This document shows, one piece after another, positions 1 to 9,365 of a stretch of DNA of 64,000 bases; the stretch's first letter is position 1; the number at the start of each line of letters is the position of its first letter. The notes under the pieces were generated by a model. That model saw nothing but the letters and a program-made list of their open reading frames with translations. It had not been told where the DNA came from and ran no database searches. Source of the stretch: Paenibacillus periandrae (GTDB lineage: Bacteria; Bacillota; Bacilli; Paenibacillales; NBRC-103111); the NCBI RefSeq assembly GCF_022458865.1, contig NZ_JAJNMU010000021.1, forward strand, positions 1-64,000, written 5' to 3'. Made by a program: the position numbers and the translations under genes.

Positions 1-1
1 T

Positions 2-103
2 TTTCATAAGTATTATGTCATCCGTACTCATGTCGCAGCTTTCATGAAACGGGTTAATCAGAGCCCTCTTGAATTGATTGATCGGCTACTGGTTCGGGCG
101 TAA
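2..103 (+). CDS. C-terminal tail of an unidentified protein, cut by the window edge
   Basis: An open frame enters at the window edge and ends at TAA 101-103, giving a 33-residue tail that ends ELIDRLLVRA. It has normal codon use and no internal stop, so it is probably the end of a real gene whose body lies outside the window. I do not recognise the family. It could equally be a fragment, given the heavy gene decay over the next 2 kb. Confidence 0.35.
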   Translation, partial: FHKYYVIRTHVAAFMKRVNQSPLELIDRLLVRA

Positions 104-420
104 AGATTTTCAGTTCAATCTATATAGCAAATACATTTATTCTGAACAATGGGTGTATAGGGGTAGTAATTTTAATAATAGTTATCTTTACTTTGATGAA
201 ACGAAAAAAGTTACAAGTATTCAAAATTAATGAATTGTTTTCATAGTCATCACTATAACAATTCCAACCATGTAGCCGAACTCTAGCTAGATGGTTTTTA
301 ATTTATTATCTCAAAAATCTTTTACTAAGTGTGACGAATTCATTATCGTCTTGCATTAAGTGTAACTTGGCGGGGGCGTATTTATATATGATTTCTTTCA
401 GATTTTGAGGATATTTGTCG
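104..420. other. AT-rich intergenic stretch with possible gene debris
   Basis: No intact gene is visible. On the + strand, roughly 107-248 reads as a short hydrophobic stretch followed by a KRKK cluster, like a membrane-anchor tail. On the - strand, roughly 310-420 reads without stops for about 40 codons, ending in SKRFLR. Neither has a start or a ribosome site, and I recognise neither. The area may be remnants left by the rearrangements around the decayed YdcF copy. Confidence 0.4.
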
Positions 421-1021
421 CTATAGGCCCAGCCAATTTTTTAGTCTTTTAAATAATTGTTTATCTTCCACTCCATTAAATCCCAGGGCGTTCCCTATGA
501 TTTTAGTATACTCATCGAGAGTAGTGTTCATATTGCGTCTGCTTGAAAACCAATATTTTGAGCTATATGCAGTTTCAGCAGCACAATAAGTTAGTTGGAT
601 ATCTGAGCCCCTAAAAACACTGTTAAAATTAAATTTGACTCTTCGCATATGATAATCTGATGACACGACTAGAGCGGACTTTAAATTATGTACATTCATA
701 ATTTCTAATGAGTATTGTGCATTCGTATGGTACTATCTGCCTTTGTTTCCTTTATGATATGACTTGCAGGGACACCATGTTGAATAATGAATTCGTAGAT
801 ACCGTCTTCACGAGCATTGGAAATGATTATAGTTGGCGCAAAACCTTCTTTATACAAGGATATTGCTGTTTGAGAACGTTCTTGCCCTCCTCCAGTTAAA
901 ACTATTATGGCATCAGACTCTATGGGTCTATCATTAACAATTAAAAATTGCCCTAAAAAAAACAGCGAAATGATTACCCCTATCACTAGTGATACCGCTA
1001 TAAGTTTCCTGTTTTTTTCAT
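421..1021 (-). pseudogene. YdcF-family (DUF218) protein, frameshifted copy
   Basis: This is a decayed paralogue of the intact gene at 11812-12414. The core motif VLTGGGQER and the DYHMRR motif of the DUF218/YdcF family are both present but in different frames. Compared with the intact copy, one base is missing near 728 (AGTACCATACG against AGTACCTATACG), which splits the protein after about 90 residues. A second shift lies in the seven-A run just after the ATG at 1021, so the start is out of frame with the body. YdcF-type proteins are membrane-anchored and of poorly defined role in envelope or sugar metabolism. This copy should make no full product. Confidence 0.85.
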
Positions 1022-1171
1022 ATTTGCAATCTCCTAATAAATGGGTTGATTATTAAGGATATTATCTCATTGAATATTTATATATACAACTTTAGGGAGG
1101 AATATGATTAGCAATGAAGCTCATAGTTTATTGGAAGCAGGACAAGATGATGAAATCAATTTACATAAAAT

Positions 1172-1201
1172 AGAAAAAAACTACCACAGCATGTGTGATA
1201 G
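1172..1201 (-). terminator. Rho-independent terminator of the GGDEF remnant
   Basis: On the - strand an 8-bp stem (CTATCACA / TGTGGTAG, one G-U pair) is followed by a run of seven T. The same hairpin sits at the matching place in the second copy (12563-12591), so it was duplicated with the segment. Confidence 0.6.
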
Positions 1202-1203
1202 TT

Positions 1204-1342
1204 ACGTGGGAACAACAAGTTCTTCCATTTGCTTTTTCCTGATACAAGGCCTTATCTGCACGTTCGATTAGTTGGTCTAACGATTCTTCTGTGCGTTGTA
1301 CGACTCCAATGCTGATAGTTGCACGAATGATTTCACCTAGTG
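1204..1342 (-). pseudogene. GGDEF domain fragment (diguanylate cyclase C-terminus)
   Basis: About 45 residues match the end of a GGDEF domain: an SIGV strand followed by ERADKALYQEKANGR, the last helix of diguanylate cyclases. The catalytic GGDEF loop and everything before it are missing, and the frame runs into unrelated sequence at both ends. Its 5' side abuts the YfcC-type remnant, which marks a deletion or rearrangement point near 1345. It belongs to the segment duplicated at 11.8-12.9 kb. Confidence 0.75.
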
Positions 1343-1384
1343 AGTTTACACAATGGAAGCAGTCTAGAGATGGGGGCAACGGGC

Positions 1385-1854
1385 ATGGATAGTACAGCAA
1401 AAATAAGTTCTCGCAAATGGTTTAAAATGCCTCATACCTTTGTCATATTAATTATTTTGGTTTTCTTTGCCGCGGCACTAACCTATACAATCCCATCAGG
1501 GAAATTCGAACGAGTAAAAGATAAAGTGACTAAGTATTAGGGATGTATGTCTTTCAAAATGTCATGAACGTGTTCATTACCTCGGGAACGGGGATGGCTG
1601 TCACAACGATGCCGATCATGACACCGCTGTCCGATTTGCTTGGCATAACTCGGCAAACAACCGTACTTGCTTTCCAGTTGGGTGACGGCATCACCAATAT
1701 GATCCTTCCTACTTCTTCCGCATTGATGGGCAGCCTGGCCGTATCGGTAATTACTTATCAAAAATGGGTAAGATTCTTCTGGCCGTTAATGAGCATGTGG
1801 TTTATTATTGGTGCCGTATTTGTCATCGTGGCCAATATTATTAAGTATACCTAA
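1385..1854 (+). pseudogene. YfcC/DcuC-like transporter with a large internal deletion
   Basis: The first 50 or so codons (from ATG 1385) carry a charged start, one membrane helix and an IPSGKFERV motif, as at the N-terminus of YfcC-type C4-dicarboxylate/arginine-ornithine-like carriers. After a TAG at 1538 another frame (1543-1854) gives the family's C-terminus, with GDGITNMILPTS and two membrane helices. The normal protein is about 460-500 residues, so roughly 300 residues are missing in the middle. No ribosome site precedes the ATG, and the DNA upstream is the GGDEF scar. It is non-functional as a transporter. Confidence 0.8.
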
Positions 1855-1861
1855 GAGTCAT

Positions 1862-1905
1862 AAAGGCGAATTTTTATTCAATTTGAATAAGAACTCGCCT
1901 TTTTA
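1862..1905 (+). terminator. Rho-independent terminator after the transporter remnant
   Basis: A near-perfect stem pairs AGGCGAATTTTTATTC with GAATAAGAACTCGCCT across a 5-nt loop and is followed by TTTT. It lies eight bases after the stop at 1852-1854 and reads as the original terminator of the transporter gene. Confidence 0.8.
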
Positions 1906-2261
1906 CGCGAGCACACTCATTGAAATGAGGAAATATATCACTTGTATAGGAACACATTCCCAAAATGTGTTAATATAAACTGTATAATGAATCAGGTTCA
2001 AAATTTTGAACATGACAATTCGTCGCTAACGGCATCCCAATTAAAAATTCTTAAGGACAATTTTTGTAGTAGCTTTTTTCTTAATATTGATTCAAATTGT
2101 ACTTGGTACCTCAACATGATCTTCAAGCAATCTTGTATAGCAAGACATTATTTAACTACAGTTACACACATCAAAAACTGTCTGTTTCTATTCAAACGGA
2201 TATGCTTTATTTTTATGAAAGCGGTTTAATCTACTCCTGCCGCAAATTAAAGGGGGGAAAA
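1906..2261. other. Leader region of the sugar-acid cassette
   Basis: There are 356 bases of AT-rich DNA without a convincing gene; small open frames here lack ribosome sites. It should hold the cassette promoter, but I see no clear -35/-10 pair. The solute-binding gene's ribosome site, AAAGGGGGG, lies at 2250-2257. Confidence 0.5.
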
Positions 2262-3797
2262 ATGAGTGTGAAACGGAATAAAATAGTGTCTGCATTATTG
2301 CCCTTAGGGTTATCCATCTCTTTGCTTGCAGCATGTTCCCAAGAAGGGTCTGCGCCGGCAGCGATTGGAAACACGAATCAGAAAGATAAGAAAGACGAGC
2401 CATTAAAAATCAGTATGGCATGGGGGCTGTATAACGAGCTTCCGGATATGAACAACAGTTTTTGGAAGGAATTTAAGAAAAAAACCAATGTGGATTTGGA
2501 TATTCAGTGGATACCGAGTGCTAATTATCAGCAGAAATTAGAGCTCATGTTGGCAACGGGAGATATTCCAGAAGTTGTTTTGGGGGTAGGCTACAACGTA
2601 CCTACTTTTTACAAAGCAATTGAGAATGGAATGTTTTGGGATTTAACACCTTTTTTGGGCGATTTTAGCAAATATCCAAATTTGAAAAAAAACAAAGAGA
2701 CCGGGGTATTCGATTATAACAGAGTAAATGGAAAAATTTACACTCTGCCCCGTATGAGATCACAGGTCCATTCCAGCCTGTTGATGCGTAAGGATTGGTT
2801 GGACAATTTGAAAATCCCGATGCCGACGACGCTGGATGAGTATAAGGCTGCTTTACAAACGATTGTCAAAGCCAATCCGACTGGACAAAATCCCATTGGA
2901 TTAACCACTCACGGAGTATTAGGTGGGGCAAGAGACGTATTTATGCCTGGCTTTGGTGTCTACGACCCAACATACGATAAAGATGGAGGGCTTATCCGCG
3001 GATTACTAACGCCGCAGTATGCCGATATGGTGGAATGGTTCCGGGGATTGTATGCTGACGGGCTGCTGCCCAAGGAATTCTCCACGATGAAAGAGCCGCA
3101 GTCTCTGGATCTGATTGGCTCTGGTAAAGCCGCGTCCTTGGGATATGTTGTCAGAGCTGACTGGCAGTACACGGAATCGAATAGAAAAATCGATCCGAAT
3201 GCTCTTGTTAGATCCGCAGTACTAAAGGGTCCTAAAGGCTATGCGATTAATTTACGGTCAAATTTTGCACCAGGGATGTTCATTTCTAAAAAGGTTCCAG
3301 AGGAAAAGCTAAAGCGTATTCTTGACTTTTATGAGTCTACGGCTACGGCTGAATTCCTGAAATTTGGTGAATACGGTGTTGAAGGTATCCATTACACTAT
3401 GGTGAACGGTTATCCCAAGATGACCGAGCTTGGAAGTAAAGAAATGGTCATTTCCAGCTATGATCCTTGGGTCTTGACTTATGACCCCGGCTTTAAAATC
3501 AGAAACGTAAACGCACCGCCAGAATTCAATAAAGAAACAGAAAGCCTGGTAAAAGATTGGACGGAAAAGGGGAAGTTGGACCCATTCAGCTACCTCATAT
3601 CTGATACGTTCAATGATATCTGGCCGAAATATCAGGATGAATTTGATACTAAGACGGTTCAGGCTATCATCGGTAAAATCTCAACAAACGATTTCAGGGC
3701 TTATCAAGAACAATTAAGAAATTTGCCCGAGATGAAAAAGGCTTTTCAGGAATTTACTAAATCAGAGAAAGAATTTGCAGCAAATAAAGGAAAATAA
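2262..3797 (+). CDS. Extracellular solute-binding lipoprotein of a carbohydrate ABC importer
   Basis: This 511-residue protein opens with a lipoprotein signal peptide ending in LLAAC, so it should be cleaved and anchored by that cysteine outside the membrane. The rest follows the large LipO/YtcQ type of family 1 solute-binding proteins (about 500-560 residues) common in Paenibacillus, which deliver oligosaccharides or sugar acids to LplB/LplC permeases. An in-frame extension upstream exists, but the start at 2262 has the strong GGGGGG ribosome site and begins the signal peptide. It is first in a co-directional set with two dehydratase-like enzymes, a regulator and both permeases. The ligand is unknown; a sugar acid or an oligomer releasing one is inferred from the neighbours. 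Confidence 0.9.
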   Translation: MSVKRNKIVSALLPLGLSISLLAACSQEGSAPAAIGNTNQKDKKDEPLKISMAWGLYNELPDMNNSFWKEFKKKTNVDLDIQWIPSANYQQKLELMLATGDIPEVVLGVGYNVPTFYKAIENGMFWDLTPFLGDFSKYPNLKKNKETGVFDYNRVNGKIYTLPRMRSQVHSSLLMRKDWLDNLKIPMPTTLDEYKAALQTIVKANPTGQNPIGLTTHGVLGGARDVFMPGFGVYDPTYDKDGGLIRGLLTPQYADMVEWFRGLYADGLLPKEFSTMKEPQSLDLIGSGKAASLGYVVRADWQYTESNRKIDPNALVRSAVLKGPKGYAINLRSNFAPGMFISKKVPEEKLKRILDFYESTATAEFLKFGEYGVEGIHYTMVNGYPKMTELGSKEMVISSYDPWVLTYDPGFKIRNVNAPPEFNKETESLVKDWTEKGKLDPFSYLISDTFNDIWPKYQDEFDTKTVQAIIGKISTNDFRAYQEQLRNLPEMKKAFQEFTKSEKEFAANKGK

Positions 3798-3809
3798 ACG
3801 TGTAATCAG

Positions 3810-3861
3810 CATAAGGCTAACTGCCAGAAACCAGATTGAAAGCGTTACAGTTAGCTTTATG
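3810..3861 (+). promoter_or_regulatory. Long intercistronic hairpin with a cre-like site in its loop
   Basis: CATAAGGCTAACTG (3810-3823) pairs at 13 of 14 positions with CAGTTAGCTTTATG (3848-3861). The loop contains TGAAAGCGTTACAG (3837-3850), which fits 12 of 14 positions of the Bacillus cre consensus for CcpA. There is no T-run, so it is not a clear terminator. A hairpin after a solute-binding gene often stabilises that part of the message so the binding protein is made in excess. The cre match would fit catabolite repression. Both roles are inferred. Confidence 0.45.
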
Positions 3862-3912
3862 CTTCCAGTGTATAAATGAAACTAGTAGATCATGCCGAGG
3901 AGGACGGAAAAT

Positions 3913-5007
3913 ATGAGTAAAATAATAAGTATTGAAACATTTACCACGCAATCGGTCGGTATCGTTCGTGTACGAACCGAAGACGGGTTGGAGGGATATG
4001 GTCAAGTAGCATCTTATCATTCAGATATCTCCGCCAAAGTGCTGCACCGGCAAATCGCTCCTTATGTATTAGGCGCCGATTCAGACGATATTGCAAGCTT
4101 GGCTGAACGGATTGTGATCGGCGAGCATAAATTCCCAGGTTCGTATATATGCCGCGCTGTCGGAGGCGTGGACACAGCTCTCTGGGATCTCCGCGGTAAA
4201 CGGGAAGGCAAGAGCGTGTGTGAGCTTCTGGGTGGAAAGCCACGCCGATTATCAGTTTACGGTTCCAGCATGAGCCGTAACATTAAACCCGAGGAAGAAG
4301 CCGAGCGATTGGTCCGATTACAGGATAAATATGGAATACGGGCATTTAAAATTCGGATTGCCGACAATTTCGGCAACGATGTCGATCGCTGGCCAGGTCG
4401 TACAGAAGCAATTGTACCTACTGTTCGTAAAGCAATTGGAGATGATACGATTCTGCTGGTGGATGCAAACAGCGGTTACACACCCAAAAGGGCGATTGAA
4501 GTCGGCCGCATGCTGGAGCAGTACAATGTAGGCCACTTTGAAGAACCATGCCCCTATCCCGAATTGGAATGGACAGCAGAGGTGGCTGCAGCGTTAACGG
4601 TTCCGGTATCTGGCGGCGAACAGGATTGCGATTTGGCGCAATTCAGAAGGATGATCCAGATGAAAGCAGTCGATATCGTACAGCCGGATATCTGTTATTT
4701 GGGCGGAATCAGCAGGGCGCTGAGTGTGGCTAGGATGGCTGAAGAAGCAGGGTTACCCTGCACACCACATGCGGCCAACCATTCCATGGTGACCTTGTTT
4801 ACGATGCATTTACTGGGTGCACTCCCTAACGGAGGGCCTTTTATGGAATACAGCATTGAGGAAACAAAGTGGTTGAATGGTCTGTATACTTCAGATCCTT
4901 TTGCAATCAGAGATGGAGAAGTGAGCATTCCTGATGAACCTGGATGGGGTGTAACCATTCATCCCGATTGGCTGGATAAAGCCGAGTATACCCTTAGTTC
5001 CCCGTAA
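3913..5007 (+). CDS. Enolase-superfamily (mandelate racemase/muconate lactonizing type) enzyme
   Basis: This 364-residue member of the enolase superfamily has an N-terminal capping domain followed by a TIM barrel. The metal ligands fall where expected: Asp184 (LLVDAN), Glu210 (FEEP) and Glu236 (GGEQ). Lys146 in FKIRI is the likely base and His286 in PHAAN the partner. Such enzymes remove a proton next to a carboxylate; most carbohydrate relatives are acid-sugar dehydratases. The start at 3913 is chosen over 3892 because the GAGGAGG ribosome site lies between them. It shares the cassette with a second superfamily member at 9366, which has different active-site residues. The substrate cannot be read from sequence. 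Confidence 0.88.
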   Translation: MSKIISIETFTTQSVGIVRVRTEDGLEGYGQVASYHSDISAKVLHRQIAPYVLGADSDDIASLAERIVIGEHKFPGSYICRAVGGVDTALWDLRGKREGKSVCELLGGKPRRLSVYGSSMSRNIKPEEEAERLVRLQDKYGIRAFKIRIADNFGNDVDRWPGRTEAIVPTVRKAIGDDTILLVDANSGYTPKRAIEVGRMLEQYNVGHFEEPCPYPELEWTAEVAAALTVPVSGGEQDCDLAQFRRMIQMKAVDIVQPDICYLGGISRALSVARMAEEAGLPCTPHAANHSMVTLFTMHLLGALPNGGPFMEYSIEETKWLNGLYTSDPFAIRDGEVSIPDEPGWGVTIHPDWLDKAEYTLSSP

Positions 5008-5068
5008 TGTGCATTTGCCGAAGGTATAGCTGACTTGCTAGGTTTCAACGTAGTTTGGAGGGTTCCTA

Positions 5069-7405
5069 ATGGCAATATGGTTGCGTAGAAAATGGTCTGG
5101 GATCATTTCTGCTTGGTCTGATATGCGAGGTCATTTTTTCTACCGCCTCATCTGGTTGGGTATGATTTCGGCATGTATTCCGATCATCTTGGCGGGAATG
5201 GGTTACTATCAAATTGCAGTCAAGGAAGCTTACCTAAAGACCGAAGAGGAAAGCCGTGTTTCGCTGAAATTTGTGTCGGATCGAATCGATTCCTTATTGG
5301 CCGCGATTGAGCTGGAATCGTTCCAATTAGCCTTGGACCCTTCAATTGTAGATTTCCTTTCTGGCTATCGTAATGGAAATGATTATCTCATCAACAAACA
5401 GATGCTCGCTGCATTGGACCGAAAAAAACACACAAATGACTTCATCGGGGAAATTCTGCTATATCAAGAAGGCAATAAAATGCTGAATTCGGTATATTAC
5501 GGGCAAATACCTATTACGAATTATCCCTACATTGAAGATATCGAGTCCGTATTAAGCATGGATTCCCGGGAAGCTCAATGGCTGTATCTGCCGAGATCTG
5601 AAAAAAGCGGATACATTACTTTTGTTCGAAGATTGCCGTTGATGAGCGCTGCTAAAGGTATGGATAGATTGATCATTCACATTCGTGTCGATAAGCTGAA
5701 AAGTTACATGAACGACAGTTTTTTTTCATTTACTGATAAATCGTTACTTGTGACGGATGCCAAAGGCCTGACTTTATTCCATTCTCAGGGAAAAAGTATT
5801 CTGGATACAGACGAGCACCACGATCAAAATATAAAACGAGTTGTAGAAGATCAAAAGTCATCGGACATGTTCCTTGCCACAGGCCCGAATGGGAGTGAGA
5901 CACTCTACTCTTATCAAAAAACTACCTCGGGACGTATTTATATTTCTTTGATCCCGAAGGAGGCATTTGCCAAACAATTGGGTTGGATCCGCTGGATGAC
6001 GATATGTGCCGTTTTGATCTTAATCCTTGTCGCGGTGTTATTAACATTTTTCAACTCTATGCGGGTATATAGTCCGATTCAACAATTATTGAAACAGGGC
6101 CGAGATTTAAGTCTTGGAACGGAACCAAATCATAATCCAAACGAAATTACTTACATCAAAGAATGTCTTAACTATTTAAACCGAGAAACGAAATCATTAT
6201 CTACTTATTTAAGAAAAATGGAACCGAATTTGCGTGAACGTTTTTTTCACAAGCTTTTGGAAAAAGGTTACGCGGATCAAAGCTTGTTGCAGAAGGAGTG
6301 CTCTGATTTGGGCATCTCTGTCTCCGGAAGCTACATCGTATTGGTTGTTGAGTTGGAAAATGTTCATAAAGAAAAGCGGTTCCTGCCAGAGGACAAAGCA
6401 ATAATTGGGTTTGCCATAACCAACGTAATGGAAGAACTGCTGGAAGAGTATAAATCATTGAGCGGTTATACCTTTAACCTAAATAAGGGAAACGGTATTG
6501 CTGTTGTTAGTTGTACGGACATGTCGCTGCTGGCTAAGGAGTCCCACAAATATGCAATTGCCGTATGCAATGCATTGAATCGATTCCTGAAGTTCAAAGT
6601 TTCTATTGGAATGGGTACCGTTTGCACCCATATTTTTGATGTACCGGTGTCTTATCAAGAGGCCTTATTAGCCCTTGAGTACCGTTTGATTGATGATTCC
6701 AATCCTGTGCTTTACATTGAGGATTTGGAAAATCCACAAAGAAAGATGGTATCACTCTATCCGCATCAACATGTAGAATCGATGGTTTCAGCACTCCTGT
6801 CTAAGGATGCTATAGCGGCAAAGCAGGCGTTAAAATCATTTTCTCAAACTGCCCGTCTTTCCCAATCTCATATGATTACTTATCAATCTTATCATCTGCT
6901 TTTGGCTTCCCTTATTCAGTCTGTGGAAAGTCAGGGAGGCAGTATCTTTACTGTATTGGAGAACAATTTGTTTGATCAATTGATGGAGAGAAAGACATCC
7001 ACAGAAATATGTGATTGGTTTACGGATGTGTGCTTCCCCCTGATCCAAAGAATAACCGCTCAAAACGATCTGAATCAACTAGCTAAGGGCAAGTCCGATA
7101 TTATGCGTGTATGCCAATATATTAGAGAAAACGTCCAGTGCGACATTTCGTTAACACAATGCTCGGAGATGCTTTCTATGACTCCGCCTTATGTCAGCCG
7201 GTTATTTAAGAAAATAATGGGGATTTCGTTTGTAGAATACGTAACGAACTGCAAGATGGAGGAGGCACAAAGGATGCTTCTGGAATCCGATTGCACACTT
7301 CAAGAAATTGCGGCAAGTATTGGATATACGGAGCGAAATCTTAGTCGTGTTTTTCATCGCTACATCCATCTGACACCAGGCCAGTTTCGAATCAAGCATC
7401 GCTGA
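5069..7405 (+). CDS. Membrane-anchored AraC-family transcriptional regulator
   Basis: This 778-residue protein has a membrane helix near residues 27-46, an extracellular sensor-like region to about 305, a second helix near 308-330, a linker/dimer region, and a C-terminal AraC DNA-binding domain (about 680-778) with two helix-turn-helix units (ISLTQCSEMLSM and TLQEIAASIGYTERNLSRVF). This is the large one-component regulator type that Paenibacillus pairs with LplB/LplC importers. It probably senses the imported compound, or its binding protein, outside the cell and activates the cassette. A GGAGGG ribosome site precedes ATG 5069. It sits between the first enzyme and the permeases. Confidence 0.88.
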   Translation: MAIWLRRKWSGIISAWSDMRGHFFYRLIWLGMISACIPIILAGMGYYQIAVKEAYLKTEEESRVSLKFVSDRIDSLLAAIELESFQLALDPSIVDFLSGYRNGNDYLINKQMLAALDRKKHTNDFIGEILLYQEGNKMLNSVYYGQIPITNYPYIEDIESVLSMDSREAQWLYLPRSEKSGYITFVRRLPLMSAAKGMDRLIIHIRVDKLKSYMNDSFFSFTDKSLLVTDAKGLTLFHSQGKSILDTDEHHDQNIKRVVEDQKSSDMFLATGPNGSETLYSYQKTTSGRIYISLIPKEAFAKQLGWIRWMTICAVLILILVAVLLTFFNSMRVYSPIQQLLKQGRDLSLGTEPNHNPNEITYIKECLNYLNRETKSLSTYLRKMEPNLRERFFHKLLEKGYADQSLLQKECSDLGISVSGSYIVLVVELENVHKEKRFLPEDKAIIGFAITNVMEELLEEYKSLSGYTFNLNKGNGIAVVSCTDMSLLAKESHKYAIAVCNALNRFLKFKVSIGMGTVCTHIFDVPVSYQEALLALEYRLIDDSNPVLYIEDLENPQRKMVSLYPHQHVESMVSALLSKDAIAAKQALKSFSQTARLSQSHMITYQSYHLLLASLIQSVESQGGSIFTVLENNLFDQLMERKTSTEICDWFTDVCFPLIQRITAQNDLNQLAKGKSDIMRVCQYIRENVQCDISLTQCSEMLSMTPPYVSRLFKKIMGISFVEYVTNCKMEEAQRMLLESDCTLQEIAASIGYTERNLSRVFHRYIHLTPGQFRIKHR

Positions 7406-7459
7406 ATGGCAACTTGTATTCTCTATCCCCCAACTACCAGAAAGGAGTACTAATATCTC

Positions 7460-8428
7460 ATGAAGCATTCGACTGAAGTTCCTTCCGTTGCATCAATGTC
7501 CGGAATCCTAAGCCGATATTCTTCGAGCAGGCTATGGAGGCAAATTATTAAAGGGAGATATATTTATTTGTTGGCGATGCCGGGTTTTCTTTTTCTTTTT
7601 TTATTCAAATTCGTACCGATGTGGGGACTGCTGCTTGCTTTTCAAGAATACAACCCGTTTAAAGGCCTGATGGGTAGCCAATGGGTCGGTTTAAAGCATT
7701 TTACGGATTTACTGAATGATGCCAATTTTTATCGTATGCTTCGCAATACATTACTCATTAATTTGTTCGGTCTCATTTTTTATTTTCCGATTCCTATTTT
7801 CCTGGCTTTGATGGTAAATGAAGTCAGGCATGAGTTTTTTAAAAAGATCAATCAATCGATTGTATATATGCCGCATTTTTTATCTTGGGTTATTATAGCC
7901 AGCATGACATTTTTCATCTTGTCGACAGATATCGGAATTGTCAATAAACTGTTCACTTCGTTTGGGATAGCACCCATTCCGTTCTTAACTCAATCTCAAT
8001 TTTTTTGGGGTTTGATCACAGGACAAACCATTTGGAAGGAAGCAGGCTGGGGAACGATTATTTTCCTTGCCGCTATTGCAGGCGTCGATCCACAACGCTA
8101 TGAAGCAGCGGTGGTTGACGGTGCTACACGCTTTCGCCAGATTTGGCATATTACTCTGCCGGCGATCCGCCCCACCATTGTAGTGCTGCTGATTTTGCGA
8201 CTGGGTCATATGGCCGATGTCGGTTTTGAACAAATTTTGTTAATGATGAATCCGCTTGTAAGGGAAGTAGGCGAGGTTTTTGACACCTACGCGTATACAC
8301 AGGGGATTTTGCGTGGCAAGTTCAGCATCGGTGTTTCTATCGGATTATTTAAAGGGCTAGTGGGATTGGTTTTCGTGGTATCAGCTAATTATATTGTCAA
8401 GAAATTAGGTTATGAAGGTATTTATTAA
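7460..8428 (+). CDS. Sugar ABC transporter permease, LplB type
   Basis: This 322-residue inner-membrane protein has six predicted helices and the cytoplasmic EAA loop (EAAVVDGATRFRQIWHITLP) that contacts the ATPase. It belongs to the MalF-like half of importers, in the LplB/YteP subgroup. It lies 54 bases after the regulator and 18 bases before its partner permease. No ATPase gene is present in the cassette; in Bacillus and Paenibacillus a shared MsmX-type ATPase encoded elsewhere serves such permeases, and that is assumed here. The ribosome site AAAGGAG lies 13 bases from the ATG, slightly long. Confidence 0.92.
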   Translation: MKHSTEVPSVASMSGILSRYSSSRLWRQIIKGRYIYLLAMPGFLFLFLFKFVPMWGLLLAFQEYNPFKGLMGSQWVGLKHFTDLLNDANFYRMLRNTLLINLFGLIFYFPIPIFLALMVNEVRHEFFKKINQSIVYMPHFLSWVIIASMTFFILSTDIGIVNKLFTSFGIAPIPFLTQSQFFWGLITGQTIWKEAGWGTIIFLAAIAGVDPQRYEAAVVDGATRFRQIWHITLPAIRPTIVVLLILRLGHMADVGFEQILLMMNPLVREVGEVFDTYAYTQGILRGKFSIGVSIGLFKGLVGLVFVVSANYIVKKLGYEGIY

Positions 8429-8446
8429 GAAAGGTGGGGAGAACCC

Positions 8447-9325
8447 ATGAGTTTTGTGCATAAGAAAAATTTAACGATATTTGATTATGTAAACTACACA
8501 CTTCTTTTGATCATATCCCTCACCAGTATATTTCCTTTTATATATGTGTTCAGTGTATCCCTGACGGATCCAGCTACCTATATTCCATTCAAATTTTATT
8601 TGTTTCCGCAGGACTTTTCACTGGCTTCATACAAGTACATTTTGTCAACTAACAGTTTTATGAATTCGCTGAAAAGCACGATGTTCGTCACTGTCGTCGG
8701 TACGGCGCTCAACCTGGTTTTTACGTTCACTCTTGCCTATGCATTGACCAAAAAGCATGTGATTGGAAGGAATTTCATGCTCGGATGCGTTATATTCACC
8801 TTGTTGTTCAATGCTGGAATTGTCCCTAACTATTTGTTAGTGAAAGAGTTAGGGCTGCTTAATTCGTATTGGGCGCTGATCTTAAGCAGTTTGACGAATG
8901 CATGGACGTTGATTGTGGTGAAAAGCTTTATGGATGCCCTTCCCGAAGAACTGGAGGATGCGGCAAGAATCGATGGATGCAATGATTTGATGGTGTTTTT
9001 ACGTATTGTGCTCCCCCTTTCTATGCCAGCGATTGCCACGTTTACGCTATTTTTTGCGGTGTCACACTGGAATACATATTTTAATGCATTGATTTATTTG
9101 ACGGATGCGAAAAAGTGGACGCTACAGGTACTGGTCAAAACCCTCGTCATCGATTCAGAATCGTCGGGGATTGCCGCAGCGGGCTCCGCAGAGGATAAAA
9201 TGATTCCGCAGGAAACGATTCGGATGGCTGCCGTTGTAGTAGCTATGCTTCCAATTCTTATCGTGTATCCGTTTTTGCAAAAATATTTTGCCAAAGGCGT
9301 TATGCTGGGCTCCATCAAGGGATAG
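8447..9325 (+). CDS. Sugar ABC transporter permease, LplC type
   Basis: This 292-residue membrane protein is the MalG-like partner of the permease just upstream. The EAA loop reads ELEDAARIDGCNDLMVFLRI, and the C-terminus ends in the usual LGSIKG. An AAGGTGGGG ribosome site precedes ATG 8447. Together with the solute-binding lipoprotein (2262) and a shared ATPase it should form one importer. Confidence 0.93.
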   Translation: MSFVHKKNLTIFDYVNYTLLLIISLTSIFPFIYVFSVSLTDPATYIPFKFYLFPQDFSLASYKYILSTNSFMNSLKSTMFVTVVGTALNLVFTFTLAYALTKKHVIGRNFMLGCVIFTLLFNAGIVPNYLLVKELGLLNSYWALILSSLTNAWTLIVVKSFMDALPEELEDAARIDGCNDLMVFLRIVLPLSMPAIATFTLFFAVSHWNTYFNALIYLTDAKKWTLQVLVKTLVIDSESSGIAAAGSAEDKMIPQETIRMAAVVVAMLPILIVYPFLQKYFAKGVMLGSIKG

Positions 9326-9365
9326 GGAAGAAAATCAGTAATCCAAAAACAGGAGGTAGAATAGC

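Noticed and set aside
1942..2261. Small open frames in the cassette leader, and the longer start of the solute-binding protein at 2097
   Set aside because: No ribosome site, and the lipoprotein signal peptide clearly begins at 2262.
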